Origin: Herbinix hemicellulosilytica
GTDB lineage: Bacteria > Bacillota > Clostridia > Lachnospirales > Lachnospiraceae
Length of the DNA stretch: 64,000 nucleotides
Assembly: GCF_002904165.1 (NCBI RefSeq)
Contig: NZ_CVTD020000028.1
Location: 1 to 64,000 of the forward strand
Reading direction: 5' to 3'
Below are positions 34,974 through 45,096 of the stretch, in pieces. Below the pieces are notes generated by a model. That model was given only the letters and a program-made list of their open reading frames with translations, was not told where the DNA came from and did not search any database. The position numbers and the translations under genes were made by a program. Positions within the stretch are counted from its first letter, which is position 1, and each line of letters opens with the position of its first letter.

Positions 34974-35042
34974 ATCTACTTTGATATAAAATAAATTGCA
35001 ATACAAAATATTTTATAAGGTTTTCTTAAGGAGAGGAAAAGC

Positions 35043-35609
35043 TTGTCTAAAACAGTCAATGGAAAGTTTACCGTAGAGGCCGCACTTGTTATGCCGGTTG
35101 TACTGCTTGCTATAGTTTCTGTCATATTTATGTCCTTTTATCTTTATGATTATTGCAGAATTCAGGGTATTACAGATTCTTTACTTCATAAGGCTGCCTT
35201 ATATCTAAAACATGAATCTGACATAGAAAACGGGAAAATATTTTACGAAGATATAGAAAAACAGGGAGTTTTTTATCAGGCTTTTTCAATTCCCGATTAC
35301 AAAATACACAGTATGGAAAGTCTTTTATCCAAAAAATTGTCAAGAGGTCTTATTGCTACAGAAGTTACGGATGTAAAAGTATCTGCGGATAGTTTTAAGG
35401 TGATCGCATATGTTGAAGGAGTGTTTCAGTTACCCATAAAAGGTATAGGTATTTTGCCGATTAATGAAAAAACCGTAAGGGTTAAAGCCGAGAGAAAAAT
35501 TCATAACCCCGCAAATACGGTCCGCATATATGAAGTAATTTTAGAACTGGGGTCAAAGATTAATGGGCTTAATAAATTGGAAGATAAGCTGAAAACCCTG
35601 TTGCCATAA
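35043..35609 (+). CDS. TadE-like pseudopilin
   Basis: 188 residues beginning at TTG with AAGGAGAGG upstream. KFTVEAALVMPVVLLAIVSVIFMSFYLYDYCRIQ is the diagnostic TadE N-terminal anchor with Glu in the helix. The rest is a small extracytoplasmic domain. Second TadE-like gene of the locus, 6 nt before the FHA gene frame. Confidence 0.8.
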   Translation: MSKTVNGKFTVEAALVMPVVLLAIVSVIFMSFYLYDYCRIQGITDSLLHKAALYLKHESDIENGKIFYEDIEKQGVFYQAFSIPDYKIHSMESLLSKKLSRGLIATEVTDVKVSADSFKVIAYVEGVFQLPIKGIGILPINEKTVRVKAERKIHNPANTVRIYEVILELGSKINGLNKLEDKLKTLLP

Positions 35610-35621
35610 AGGAGAATGATT

Positions 35622-37010
35622 ATGGAAGCAAATTATATAAAAGACCTTAGAAGTAATTATCTTGTATTTTCTAAAGAAAACCAAAGCAGTGAAAATTCAT
35701 ATTGTATAAAAATGCTGCAGGCTAATGAGATACCCGGTATTTTAAGACCGGATTTAAGATTTATTGATAACAAGGTTTTTTATTACTATGATATAACTTC
35801 AAAACAAGCTCTGGATGTTATATATGAAAAATCTCCGATAAGTTACAGGCAGCTAAAAAATTTATTTATTAATATAACGGAGATTATGGATCAGACTTAT
35901 GAATATCTGCTTGATGAAAATGATCTTATTTTGGAGCCCAAATATATTTATACAGATCTATCTTTAGGGAACATTAGCTTATGTTATCTTCCCGGCTATA
36001 ACACGGATATAAGAAAACAGTTGGTCAATTTGATAGAATACCTTATGAACAAAGTCGATTATAAAGACAACGAGGCGGTACTATATATATATAATTTATA
36101 TGCCATAAGCAGAGAGGAAGGGTTTTCTTATAAAAAATTCATAATGCAAGCAAAAGAAGATACGCACAGTAGCCAAGCATCTGAAAATATCAGGTCAGGA
36201 AAGAGCAAAATTTCGGATAAGAATGAAGAAGAAACTAAACAGGAGAAAAAGACTGAAAATAAGGAAGCTGTTATTCAAATACCGGTCATGCAGGAGAAAA
36301 TATCAGATGACCGGGAAATATATTATTATCCCATAAAAACATACATATATACAGCTGCGTGCTGTATTGGGGCAATATCAGTTTTTTTAGCCGGCATTAA
36401 ATCAAGAATTGTTTATACATCACTGGGAACCAGGTTAGATTACAGTAAACTAGTGTTTCTGATTTTGATATTGTCTGCCGTTAGCGCTTATTTATTAAAA
36501 AGGATTTGGGACAAAAATAACCGGAAAACCAAGGTTATAAGAAAGATAGAGTATATAAACCCACCGCAAAATTCGGATGAGTTTGATGAGAGTTTTTCGA
36601 CCGATGTTAAACAGACGCAATGTACGCCATCTTTCAGTGAACCAGACATAGATCAAAATTATAAAGAAATAAATCCTACGGTTTTGCTCAATAAGGATAT
36701 GCAGTCTTACATATGCCGTCTGGAACCTATAGATGATACATGCGAGGTTATTTATATAAGGAGTTTCCCTTTTATAATAGGAAAACATAAAGATAACGTG
36801 GATTATTTCCTTAATAAAGAAATCGTAAGCAGATATCATGTAAAGATAACAAAAGAAGACAGCAAATACTATATAATGGATTTGAATTCTTTAAACGGAA
36901 CCTGCCTTAATAATAAGACTCTTTGCTGTTATCAAAGGTATGAGCTTAAAGAAGGTGACGAAATATCTATAGCCGGTATAAGATATATATTTAGGGATAG
37001 TGTTTATTAA
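35622..37010 (+). CDS. DUF6382-like protein with C-terminal FHA domain
   Basis: 462 residues. An N-terminal cytoplasmic region (1-180) with YYDITSKQALDVIYEKSPISYRQLKNLFINI, often labelled DUF6382 in Tad loci, is followed by a charged linker, two membrane helices (about 243-262 and 278-296) and an FHA domain (about 380-462). The FHA core is IIGKHKDNVDYFLNKEIVSRYHVKI then DLNSLNGT, with the expected Gly, Ser, Arg, His and Asn. It should bind phosphothreonine and may link the Tad machine to a kinase. AGGAG fits ATG 35622 better than ATG 35616. Confidence 0.8.
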   Translation: MEANYIKDLRSNYLVFSKENQSSENSYCIKMLQANEIPGILRPDLRFIDNKVFYYYDITSKQALDVIYEKSPISYRQLKNLFINITEIMDQTYEYLLDENDLILEPKYIYTDLSLGNISLCYLPGYNTDIRKQLVNLIEYLMNKVDYKDNEAVLYIYNLYAISREEGFSYKKFIMQAKEDTHSSQASENIRSGKSKISDKNEEETKQEKKTENKEAVIQIPVMQEKISDDREIYYYPIKTYIYTAACCIGAISVFLAGIKSRIVYTSLGTRLDYSKLVFLILILSAVSAYLLKRIWDKNNRKTKVIRKIEYINPPQNSDEFDESFSTDVKQTQCTPSFSEPDIDQNYKEINPTVLLNKDMQSYICRLEPIDDTCEVIYIRSFPFIIGKHKDNVDYFLNKEIVSRYHVKITKEDSKYYIMDLNSLNGTCLNNKTLCCYQRYELKEGDEISIAGIRYIFRDSVY

Positions 37011-37017
37011 AGCAGGG

Positions 37018-37076
37018 GTATGCAGATATAACCTGATAATCTCAGGTTATATCTAAAAGCCTCTGTTATTATTTTT
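37018..37076 (+). terminator. Terminator of the Tad operon
   Basis: A perfect 13-bp stem (AGATATAACCTGA/TCAGGTTATATCT) with a 5-nt loop, then a T-rich tract (TTATTATTTTT). Confidence 0.75.
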
Positions 37077-37221
37077 AAGAGAAAAATATACTGCTTTTTT
37101 ATGCATGAATTACTTTTTAAAGCCGTAATAAAGCGTAAATAGACCCAAACTGTTCTTTTACTTAAATGACGGTGGGTGTTTTGTAAAATTAGGTATATTG
37201 TTGGGTTTTTGCAGAATTATA

Positions 37222-37251
37222 TTGTAATTACAAGATTAAGAATGCTACAAT
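37222..37251 (+). promoter_or_regulatory. Candidate promoter of glpK
   Basis: TTGTAA (37222-37227), 18 nt, TACAAT (37246-37251). The rest of 37077-37288 shows nothing else I can support. Confidence 0.45.
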
Positions 37252-37288
37252 AATATTAAATTGGAAATAAAGCGGGGGTTTTTATTTC

Positions 37289-38782
37289 ATGAAAAAATAT
37301 GTGATGGCTTTTGACCAGGGAACAACCAGTTCCCGCTGTATTATATTTGACAAATCAGGAAAAATTAAAAGCATGGCGGCAAAAGAATTTACCCAGATAT
37401 ATCCGAAGCCCGGCTGGGTAGAGCATGACCCGATGGAAATTTGGTCATCTCAGATTTCTGTTGCTACTGAGGCTATGGCCAAACTGGGAATAGAAGCGGA
37501 TGAGATAGCCGCTATTGGAATAACAAACCAAAGGGAAACAACCATAGTATGGAACAAGCAAACAGGGCAGCCTGTTTATAATGCAATTGTATGGCAATGC
37601 AGAAGAACTGCGGATATGGTAGAGGATTTAAAGAAAAAGGGCTTTGAAGTCTATATCAGAAAGACAACGGGATTAATTCCGGATGCTTACTTTTCTGCCA
37701 CTAAAATTAAATGGATTCTTGATAATGTTCCCGGGGCAAGAAAAGAAGCCGAAAAAGGGAATCTTTTATTCGGAACGGTTGATACATGGCTTATCTGGAA
37801 TCTGACAAAAGGAAGAACTTTTGTAACGGATTATACCAATGCTTCCAGAACCATGCTTTTTGATATAAGAAGACTGGCCTGGGACAACAAAATCTTAAAT
37901 GCACTTGATATACCTTATGAAATGCTTCCCGAGGTTAAGCCATCCAGTTGCTTATACAGTGTAACTGACAGATCGCTTTTCGGAGAAGAAATACCCATTT
38001 CGGGAGCAGCAGGAGACCAGCAGGCAGCCCTTTTTGGTCAATGCTGTTTTTCAAAAGGGGAAGCAAAAAATACTTACGGCACCGGCTGCTTCCTTCTTAT
38101 GAATACAGGGGAAGATGCAGTTGTATCCAAGCATGGCCTTCTTACAACAATTGCAGCCTGTACAGACGACAAACCCGTATATGCCCTGGAGGGAAGCGTG
38201 TTTGTTGCAGGTGCTGCCGTACAGTGGCTGAGGGATGAGTTAAGGTTAATCCGGAATGCTGCAGAGAGCGAAAAATACGCCCTGGAAGTAGAGGATACCA
38301 ACGGGGTATATGTAATTCCGGCTTTTACCGGACTTGGAGCACCTTATTGGGATCAGTATGCAAGAGGGGCAATTGTCGGTATTACCAGGGGATGTAACCG
38401 TGAGCATATAATCCGGGCCACCTTAGAATCCATAGCATATCAGACTTTTGATGTTATAAAAGCCATGGAAAAAGATTTGGGAGAAAACATAAAATCCCTG
38501 AAAGTGGACGGAGGGGCTTGTGCTAATAACTTTTTAATGCAATTTCAGGCAGATATCCTTAATACCCCGGTGCATAAACCGGAATGCATTGAAACGACAG
38601 CCCTGGGAGCGGCATATCTTGCAGGTTTGGCAGTTGAATTCTGGAAAGACAGGGATGAAATAAAGAAGAACTGGGCTCTGTCAAAAACTTTTAAACCCAA
38701 TATGGAGCAGGAACACAGAGAAAACCTTCTTAAAGGCTGGCACAAAGCGGTCGGAAGGTCGTTTGCCTGGGCTCAGGATTAG
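37289..38782 (+). CDS. glpK: Glycerol kinase
   Basis: Phosphorylates glycerol to sn-glycerol 3-phosphate; FGGY family, cytoplasmic. 497 residues. The N-terminal phosphate site is [14 protein letters not shown]. The glycerol-binding [11 protein letters not shown] lies near 79-89 and [12 protein letters not shown] near 181. AYGTGCF-type [14 protein letters not shown] and the C-terminal [16 protein letters not shown] complete the fold. No glpF or glpD lies nearby. Followed 17 nt later by the rhomboid gene. Confidence 0.95.
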   Translation: MKKYVMAFDQGTTSSRCIIFDKSGKIKSMAAKEFTQIYPKPGWVEHDPMEIWSSQISVATEAMAKLGIEADEIAAIGITNQRETTIVWNKQTGQPVYNAIVWQCRRTADMVEDLKKKGFEVYIRKTTGLIPDAYFSATKIKWILDNVPGARKEAEKGNLLFGTVDTWLIWNLTKGRTFVTDYTNASRTMLFDIRRLAWDNKILNALDIPYEMLPEVKPSSCLYSVTDRSLFGEEIPISGAAGDQQAALFGQCCFSKGEAKNTYGTGCFLLMNTGEDAVVSKHGLLTTIAACTDDKPVYALEGSVFVAGAAVQWLRDELRLIRNAAESEKYALEVEDTNGVYVIPAFTGLGAPYWDQYARGAIVGITRGCNREHIIRATLESIAYQTFDVIKAMEKDLGENIKSLKVDGGACANNFLMQFQADILNTPVHKPECIETTALGAAYLAGLAVEFWKDRDEIKKNWALSKTFKPNMEQEHRENLLKGWHKAVGRSFAWAQD

Positions 38783-38799
38783 AATGGGATAAGGATATT

Positions 38800-39879
38800 A
38801 TGAGGATAGAAGACGGTATTATAAGGCTTTTGCTGGATAAGGAGTATAAGTGGCTTGAAACTAAATTAAATAATATAGATATGTTTTACCGTACAGATAT
38901 ATCATGTACGGATATTGTACTGATTCTACGTGTTTTAACGGCAACCGAAATTACAGCAGAAGAGTATAAATTTATTGTTGATAACATTAAAAATCTCTTT
39001 AATAAACAGGGGTTTACAGAAGTAAAACTACTGGGGCTGATTTTTACGGCCTTTGCCGATAGGGCAAGGAAATACTGTCTTGATGAGGACGATCATATCA
39101 TAGTGGATATCAGTAACAGGAGGCTTTTAGTGTATGAAAAACTTACCCCTTGTTTTTTGGAGATAATTTCATCAATAGAAGAAATTATACATGACGAGTC
39201 TTATGATGCCGACATTAATCCGGCCGGATATGCCGGAGAATATAAAGAGTACACGAATAACAAAGAACAATGGTTAACATTGATAAATACTTTATTGGTA
39301 GCGGCAAATATAATAATTTTTCTGCTTGTCCATATTTCCAATGCTTTCGGAGAAACCGACGACTTAATTCATAGGGGTGCATTGTCATGGTATCGTATAA
39401 AAATCAGAAAGGAATACTACAGAGTATTTACGTCCATGTTTTTGCACTCTGATTTTGAACACTTAATGAATAATATGCTGGTCTTGTTTTTTGTAGGAGA
39501 TAAACTGGAACGGATAGCGGGAAAAATTAAGTATTTGATTATATATTTTGGAGCCGGGATAATTGCAGCTATTTTTTCAATAGGCTATAATATGCTTAAA
39601 AATGAGCCGGTATTTTCCATCGGGGCTTCAGGAGCCATTTTTGGTATAGTAGGTGCCATGGTTTATATTTTGTTTGTAAATAAAGGGCGCCTGCAGGGTA
39701 TCAGCACCAGGCAGATTATCTTATTTACCGTATTTAGCCTATATGGGGGAATTGTTAATACGGGTATCGATAATGCTGCTCATATCGGTGGCTTTATTGC
39801 CGGAATTATATTATCATTACTTTTATACCGAAGGCCTAAAAAAATAACCAAAGAGAACAGGAGGAAGGCAGATTTATGA
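38800..39879 (+). CDS. Rhomboid-family intramembrane serine protease
   Basis: Cleaves membrane proteins within the bilayer. 359 residues: about 165 residues of soluble N-terminal domain, then six or seven membrane helices. The catalytic Ser is in SIGASGAIFGIVGAMVYI (GxSG, about 272-289) and the catalytic His in DNAAHIGGFIAGII (about 327). FHSDFEHLMNNMLVLF gives the conserved HxxxN helix. The long N-terminal domain is not a family I can name. Overlaps the next gene by 4 nt (ATGA). Confidence 0.9.
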   Translation: MRIEDGIIRLLLDKEYKWLETKLNNIDMFYRTDISCTDIVLILRVLTATEITAEEYKFIVDNIKNLFNKQGFTEVKLLGLIFTAFADRARKYCLDEDDHIIVDISNRRLLVYEKLTPCFLEIISSIEEIIHDESYDADINPAGYAGEYKEYTNNKEQWLTLINTLLVAANIIIFLLVHISNAFGETDDLIHRGALSWYRIKIRKEYYRVFTSMFLHSDFEHLMNNMLVLFFVGDKLERIAGKIKYLIIYFGAGIIAAIFSIGYNMLKNEPVFSIGASGAIFGIVGAMVYILFVNKGRLQGISTRQIILFTVFSLYGGIVNTGIDNAAHIGGFIAGIILSLLLYRRPKKITKENRRKADL

Positions 39880-40874
39880 AAGTTAATATTTACTACGGAG
39901 GAAGAGGACTGATTGAGGATCCGACTCTATATATAATCGGAAAGCTGACAGAAGTTTTGGAAGAGCTGAGAGTCAATGTTACCCGTTATAACCTGTTTGA
40001 AGAAAAAAATTCTCTGGCCTTGCTTCCCAAAACCCTGAAAGAAGCAGACGGTGTTATTTTGGCTACGACGGTGGAATGGATAGGCATAGGCGGATATATG
40101 CAGCAGTTTTTGGATGCCTGTTGGCTGTACGGTGATAAGGAAAAGCTGGAAAAACTTTATATGCTGCCTGTTGTAACCACAGGAACTTACGGTGAAAGAG
40201 AAGCCACTTTGTTTCTGATACAGGCATGGGAGATGCTTGGCGGCATACCTTATAGCGGTTTATCGGCTTATGTGGAAGACAATGTTGAATTTGAGATGAA
40301 TTCCGAATACGCAAAACTAATAGAAAAGAAAGCAGAATCATTTTACAGGGTTATTAATCAAAAACGGGTTATGCTTCCGGCCAGCAATATGGTGTTAAGA
40401 CAGAGCCTTATGAAAAGTAATTCTATCGTGCTTACACCGCAGGAAAGCGAGCAGTTGTCTATGTATGTTTCCGATGACGAATACGTAAGGAAGCAAAAAC
40501 AGGACATTGAAGAGCTTACGCAGCTATATAAAAATATGTTAAGCAACTCCGATGGTGATACCGGGCAGGAATTTATCCGTAACCTGAATGAGAACTTTCG
40601 TCCGATAGATGATTTTAAGGCTTCTTATAATATAATATTATCCGACGTAAACAGAAATCTGATAATTGAAGTTGACGGAAAACAGCTAAAATGTTATTAC
40701 GGAGATAAACCTGATGCAGATGTTATCGCAAAAACCACCAGAGAAGTAATGAATAAGCTGGTACTTGGCCGGGTTACATTTCAGGGTGCATTTATGTCCG
40801 GCGAATTAACGGCCAAAGGCAACTTTAAGACCCTTCGTACCTTCGACCAGATATTTCAGTTTAATGTATTATAA
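39876..40874 (+). CDS. Flavodoxin-like oxidoreductase fused to an SCP2 domain
   Basis: 332 residues. The N-terminal part (1-175) is a flavodoxin/NADPH-dependent FMN reductase fold (VNIYYGGRGL, ADGVILATTVEWIGIGGYMQQFLDACW). A linker of about 40 residues follows, then a C-terminal SCP2-type sterol-carrier fold (about 225-332) with DVNRNLIIEVDGKQLKCYYGDKPDADVIAKTTREV and GRVTFQGAFMSGELTAKGNFKTL. A lipophilic substrate reduced by a flavin is plausible but unproven. Translationally coupled to the rhomboid gene; convergent with the kinase gene, overlapping its end by 6 nt. Confidence 0.78.
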   Translation: MKVNIYYGGRGLIEDPTLYIIGKLTEVLEELRVNVTRYNLFEEKNSLALLPKTLKEADGVILATTVEWIGIGGYMQQFLDACWLYGDKEKLEKLYMLPVVTTGTYGEREATLFLIQAWEMLGGIPYSGLSAYVEDNVEFEMNSEYAKLIEKKAESFYRVINQKRVMLPASNMVLRQSLMKSNSIVLTPQESEQLSMYVSDDEYVRKQKQDIEELTQLYKNMLSNSDGDTGQEFIRNLNENFRPIDDFKASYNIILSDVNRNLIIEVDGKQLKCYYGDKPDADVIAKTTREVMNKLVLGRVTFQGAFMSGELTAKGNFKTLRTFDQIFQFNVL

Positions 40875-41591
40875 AACGTATATAGGCAGCAGGATATTAA
40901 AACTGGTTAAGGTTTCGCTGGATGATATGCTGATACTGCCCATGTGATTTTCTACAATCCTCTTGGCTAAGGCCAGGCCTATTCCGCTGCCTCCTTTTTT
41001 GTAAGTAACAAAAGGTTTTAAAATATTTTCTATTTGATCTTCCGGAATTTTAGGACCGTTATTATTAACTTGTATGGACAGCATGGGCCTGGATTGACCG
41101 GAGTCTATACTTATAACTACTTCTATAAAATCACCGGGTGAAGTTGCTTCCAAAGCATTTTTAATCAGATTTGAAATAACCTGTTTCATTTTGTCAGGAT
41201 CGCAGTAATATGAACTGATTATACTTTCAATATCCTCAGACATTCTAACCGAAAGCTGTTTTTGCTGGTTTTCAGCCTGTGGCTTGTAATTATTTACTAC
41301 ACCTTGAATTAGATTGAAGAGATTTGTATGATTCATATTAAGAACGGCGCAGGAATTAAGCAAAGATGCATCTGACATCATTTTTTCCATCTCGCCGATA
41401 AGTTCAAATAGCTGACCCCAGTATTTATAATCTTTGGCTTCCGGATATTTTAGTTCTATGTATTGAAGCGTTCCTTTTATAAGAGACAAGGGATTTCTAA
41501 GCTCATGGATAAACATTGAAGTAAGATTTTTATATTCGTCCCTTATTTTTTGGATGGCTTCTTCGGTTGAGAGAGTAAAGTCATGGTTCAT
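40869..41591 (-). CDS. Soluble sensor histidine kinase without input domain
   Basis: 240 residues and no membrane helix. HisKA has the phospho-acceptor His in MFIHELRNPLSLIKGTLQYIE (about 25-45). The HATPase domain shows N box (NLIKNALEAT), G1 (NNNGPKIP) and G2 (GGSGIGLALAKRIVENHMG). Similar short KinB/KinD-like kinases exist in spore-formers, where they feed Spo0F or Spo0A, but no sensor is fused here. GGAGAT before the ATG. No regulator gene next to it. Confidence 0.85.
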   Translation of the reverse strand: MNHDFTLSTEEAIQKIRDEYKNLTSMFIHELRNPLSLIKGTLQYIELKYPEAKDYKYWGQLFELIGEMEKMMSDASLLNSCAVLNMNHTNLFNLIQGVVNNYKPQAENQQKQLSVRMSEDIESIISSYYCDPDKMKQVISNLIKNALEATSPGDFIEVVISIDSGQSRPMLSIQVNNNGPKIPEDQIENILKPFVTYKKGGSGIGLALAKRIVENHMGSISISSSETLTSFNILLPIYVL

Positions 41592-41725
41592 ACTTATCTC
41601 CTTTCCGGGAATAAAAATAAACCGTTTTATTTGAAAATATTTACAGTTACATTACAAAAGTATATTATCAAAGCGTAAATAAAAATGCAATAATTAAGAT
41701 AATATTTAAAGGCTGGAGGGATAAT

Positions 41726-42139
41726 ATGGAGAATTGTATTTTTTGCAGAATTACGGCGGGGGAAATCCCATCAAACGTAATTTATGAAGATGACGATTTC
41801 AAAGTAATTTTGGATATAGCTCCCGCAGCAAAAGGCCATGCCATTATATTACCGAAAAAGCACTTTGCCGATATTTTTGAACTGGATGAGGATACGGCAA
41901 AGAAAGTACTGGTAGTAGCCAAAAAAGTAGCTGCTGCTTTGAAAAAAGAGTTAAACTGTGACGGTCTTAATCTTCTTCAAAATAACGGTCAGGCCGCAGG
42001 ACAAAGTGTGTTTCACATCCATTTTCACCTGATACCAAGATATCACGGCGACAATGTAAAGGTTCCATGGACAGCCGGTAAATATGAAGACGGTGAAGCC
42101 AAAGAACTTGCCGAAAAAATAGCAAAGCATATTATTTAA
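41726..42139 (+). CDS. HIT-family nucleotide hydrolase (HinT-like)
   Basis: Hydrolyses adenosine phosphoramidates and similar AMP-lysine conjugates. 137 residues. The N-terminal zinc-type CIFCRI and the active-site SVFHIHFHLIPRYHGD (His triad HxHxHxx, about 93-108) are intact. GGAGGG before the ATG. Transcribed alone. Confidence 0.93.
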   Translation: MENCIFCRITAGEIPSNVIYEDDDFKVILDIAPAAKGHAIILPKKHFADIFELDEDTAKKVLVVAKKVAAALKKELNCDGLNLLQNNGQAAGQSVFHIHFHLIPRYHGDNVKVPWTAGKYEDGEAKELAEKIAKHII

Positions 42140-42210
42140 GCATATAAAGAAGCGGCTGTTTTTATTATTTCATACGGGCATATTCTAATATTAATTAATA
42201 TGAGAGAAAA

Positions 42211-42266
42211 ATAGTGTATAAAACAGGTATGAATTACATTATTTGTTTTATACACTATGTTTTTTA
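42211..42266. terminator. Bidirectional terminator between hinT-like gene and murG
   Basis: AGTGTATAAAACA and TGTTTTATACACT form a 13-bp stem; a T-rich tract follows on the plus strand and an A/T-rich tract on the other side. Confidence 0.8.
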
Positions 42267-42288
42267 TCTTTGGAATAAACTAAAGCCG

Positions 42289-43353
42289 TTATAATTGCGT
42301 TTTCTTTATCAGGTCCATTATTATTTCGATAGAGTTATTTAATTTGCTTTGATTCATAGCCTCTATATATTTTTGCCTGTTTGACATTACGGTTTCTATG
42401 GCTTCCATGAGGCTGCTGACACTTAGGTCTTCTTCTTTTAGCACATAGGAATAGCCTTGCTGTTCAAATGACTCCGCGTTCAGAATTTGGTCACCCCTGC
42501 TGGCATTCTGGCCTAAAGGTATTAAAATATTTGGTATTTTAAGGGCAAGCAATTCGCATATGACATTTGCTCCGGCTCTTGATATAACAAGGGTTGATGC
42601 AGCATATAAATCGCTCAGCTCTTTTTTAATGTATTCAAATTGCGCATATCCGTTTAAATTTTCAAGTTTTGGGTCCAGGTTGCCTTTACCGCAAAGGTGT
42701 ATAATCTGGAAATCTCTCAAAAGGGTGGGAAGCATTCCCCTGATTATGTCGTTAATAGTTTTGGAACCGGTACTGCCGCCTATAATCATAATAACAGGTT
42801 TATTAGCCGTAAAACCGCAAAAATCAAGGCCTTTTATTTTATTGCCTGCAAAAAGCTCCTTCCGTATGGGGGTCCCTGTAAGTACGGCTTTTCCTTTAGG
42901 TATATAATTTAAAGTCTCGGGAAAATTTACACATACTTTTTTGGCCGCAGGAATGGCAATTTTATTTGCAAGGCCTGGAGTTATGTCCGATTCATGAATA
43001 ATAACCGGAATATGGCATGCCTTTGCGGCCAGCACAACCGGTACGGTTACAAAACCCCCTTTAGAAAATACTATATCGGGTTTTAATTCTTTCAATATTT
43101 TTTTTGCCTCAAAATATCCTTTAATAACCCTGAACGGATCGGTAAAGTTCTTTAAATCCAGATATCTTCTTAATTTGCCTGAAGATATACCGTAGTAAGG
43201 GATATTGTATTCTTCAATAAGTTTTCGTTCAATACCGTTATAAGATCCTATATAGCGAATGTCATAGCCCGCCTTGGTAAGAGCCGGCAGCAAAGCGATA
43301 CAGGGGGTTACATGTCCAGCCGTACCGCCGCCGGTTAAGACAATACGCTTCAT
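42289..43353 (-). CDS. murG: UDP-GlcNAc:lipid I N-acetylglucosaminyltransferase
   Basis: Adds GlcNAc to lipid I to make lipid II at the inner face of the membrane; peptidoglycan synthesis. 354 residues, GT28 fold. The N-terminal [13 protein letters not shown], then [41 protein letters not shown] and [23 protein letters not shown] are all present. ATG 43353 has GGAGGT at good spacing and overlaps the stop of the upstream TSCPD gene (ATGA). MurG is usually inside the dcw cluster; here it is apart from it. Confidence 0.95.
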   Translation of the reverse strand: MKRIVLTGGGTAGHVTPCIALLPALTKAGYDIRYIGSYNGIERKLIEEYNIPYYGISSGKLRRYLDLKNFTDPFRVIKGYFEAKKILKELKPDIVFSKGGFVTVPVVLAAKACHIPVIIHESDITPGLANKIAIPAAKKVCVNFPETLNYIPKGKAVLTGTPIRKELFAGNKIKGLDFCGFTANKPVIMIIGGSTGSKTINDIIRGMLPTLLRDFQIIHLCGKGNLDPKLENLNGYAQFEYIKKELSDLYAASTLVISRAGANVICELLALKIPNILIPLGQNASRGDQILNAESFEQQGYSYVLKEEDLSVSSLMEAIETVMSNRQKYIEAMNQSKLNNSIEIIMDLIKKTQL

Positions 43354-43601
43354 TTGGAAGACCTCCATTTCTTAAGGGCTTGAGCCAACTGATCAGGACA
43401 TGAGGTAGATTTTCTTCCGCAAGTTGTTCCTTCGAGTTTTTCTATGACATCATCTACTTTCATTCCCACCAAAAGGCGGGAAAGACCGCCGGTATTCCCG
43501 GGACAGCCGTTGGTAAAACGCACGGACTTTATAATACCGCTTTCATCCTCAATTTCTATATCGATTTCTGTACAGCATACACCGGAAGTCTTATATATCA
43601 T
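43350..43601 (-). CDS. TSCPD-domain protein
   Basis: 83 residues. It carries the TSCPD-type core: [46 protein letters not shown], then [19 protein letters not shown], a Cys-rich C-terminal motif. In larger proteins this domain occurs at the C-terminus of ribonucleotide reductases; the short stand-alone form has no established role. AAAGG spacing favours ATG 43601 over ATG 43610. Coupled to murG by a 4-nt overlap. Confidence 0.85.
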   Translation of the reverse strand: MIYKTSGVCCTEIDIEIEDESGIIKSVRFTNGCPGNTGGLSRLLVGMKVDDVIEKLEGTTCGRKSTSCPDQLAQALKKWRSSK

Positions 43602-43708
43602 GGAAAACATCCTTTCTTTTGCTCATCGAGAATATGTATATGGTGAATACATTTTAGCTCACCCCCGGTAATTTTGCAAACACTTTTTATATATTGCCAA
43701 ACAGATGT

Positions 43709-43737
43709 TTGAATTAAATGGAAGACTGTGGTATAAT
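43709..43737 (+). promoter_or_regulatory. Promoter of the serine hydrolase gene
   Basis: TTGAAT (43709-43714), 17 nt, TATAAT (43732-43737), about 55 nt before the start codon. Confidence 0.65.
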
Positions 43738-43790
43738 ATACATATTGACATGGCATAAATTGTCTATATTTTTAATAAGGATGGTATTAA

Positions 43791-44951
43791 ATGATTAGCT
43801 ATAAAACAATGTATGCTCCGGAAGATGTAGGTTATGATCCTTCTAGAATAGAAGTCCTTAATAAACATTTTCAGGATTTAATAGACAAAAAGAAGATTAT
43901 ATCGGCCAATTATTGTATGGCAAGGGACGGTAAAATATTTGCGGATACGGCAATAGGAAGGCTTTCTTACAGAGAGGATGATACAAGGGAACTTAAGCCG
44001 GATACAATTCAAAGAATTGCATCAATTACAAAACTTTTTACCGCCGTTGCCATATGGAAACTGGCCGAGGACGGTAAGCTTCGTGTTAACCAGAGGGTGG
44101 GGGAGATTATCGAGGAATTTGATACTCCTCCGTTTTATGAAATAACAATTGCCCAATTGCTCAGCCACACTTCAGGTTTGCAGCCTGATTCTGGATGTTT
44201 TAAAAATAAGTATTTTGTATCCCCCTGGGATTTTGTGGATAAAGACAGAAGCAAAAACTGGATTGCTGCGTCTTTACAAAGTGGTTTACGTAATAAACCG
44301 GGTGAAGAATGGGCATACAGCAGTTTCGGATATGCAATACTGGGTGAAGTTATTTCAAGAGTGAGCGGTATCCGGGCCGAAGACTACATTATAGAAAATA
44401 TTGTAAAACCTTGCGGTATGAAGGATACTTATTTTAATGTTGAAAAAGCAGAGATTGCAAATAGGCTTAATATACCTAACAAAAGGATAGAGGAGCTTAT
44501 AAAAGCTTTTTTTGAAGGAAAGCTGGAAGAACCAGATGAAGTATGGAAACAGGTGCCAAGAACCGGCGGAGGCATGTTCTCAACAGCCAGGGATCTTTGC
44601 AGGTTTGGAACTATGCTGCTTAAAGGGGGCTATATCGACGGAATACGTGTTGTCGGAAGAAAGGCCATAGAAAAAATGACAACTCTTTACACGGGGCCTA
44701 ATATTAAGGATTACTGCTGGAATGCCGGTGGAGTCTACAGGGAATACGGACTGGGGCCGGATATGAGATGCAACGAAGCCAGCCTTTATACAAAAGGATC
44801 TTACTTCCATGAGGGGGCCGGAGCCTGCTGTTTACTGATAGACCCTACTGAAAAGCTGGTTGCAGCTTGGTTTGTGCCCTTTGTAAACGAACAGTGGTGC
44901 CCTGAACCTTTGTATAATGCTGCGGCGATTATGTGGTCCGGCTTAATATAA
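43791..44951 (+). CDS. Serine hydrolase of the class C beta-lactamase/esterase fold
   Basis: 386 residues with no signal peptide, so cytoplasmic. The SxxK catalytic motif is in RIASITKLFTAVAIWKLAE (about 77-95). The Tyr motif is YSSFGYAILGEVIS (about 176), where YxN is usual, and the third motif is HEGAGACCLL near 342. Relatives include esterases, D-aminopeptidases and beta-lactamase-like proteins, so the substrate cannot be set. Transcribed alone. Confidence 0.85.
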   Translation: MISYKTMYAPEDVGYDPSRIEVLNKHFQDLIDKKKIISANYCMARDGKIFADTAIGRLSYREDDTRELKPDTIQRIASITKLFTAVAIWKLAEDGKLRVNQRVGEIIEEFDTPPFYEITIAQLLSHTSGLQPDSGCFKNKYFVSPWDFVDKDRSKNWIAASLQSGLRNKPGEEWAYSSFGYAILGEVISRVSGIRAEDYIIENIVKPCGMKDTYFNVEKAEIANRLNIPNKRIEELIKAFFEGKLEEPDEVWKQVPRTGGGMFSTARDLCRFGTMLLKGGYIDGIRVVGRKAIEKMTTLYTGPNIKDYCWNAGGVYREYGLGPDMRCNEASLYTKGSYFHEGAGACCLLIDPTEKLVAAWFVPFVNEQWCPEPLYNAAAIMWSGLI

Positions 44952-45096
44952 TGGGGATTTTTATCCTGAGAATATTTAAGCATTTTACAAAAAATGTTAT
45001 AATATCTATAAAGAAAATTTTTAAAAACCTATATTTATCAGTATAAGGTCCGGGAAATAAGTATTTTAATTACGATTATTAGGAGGAACAAACCAT

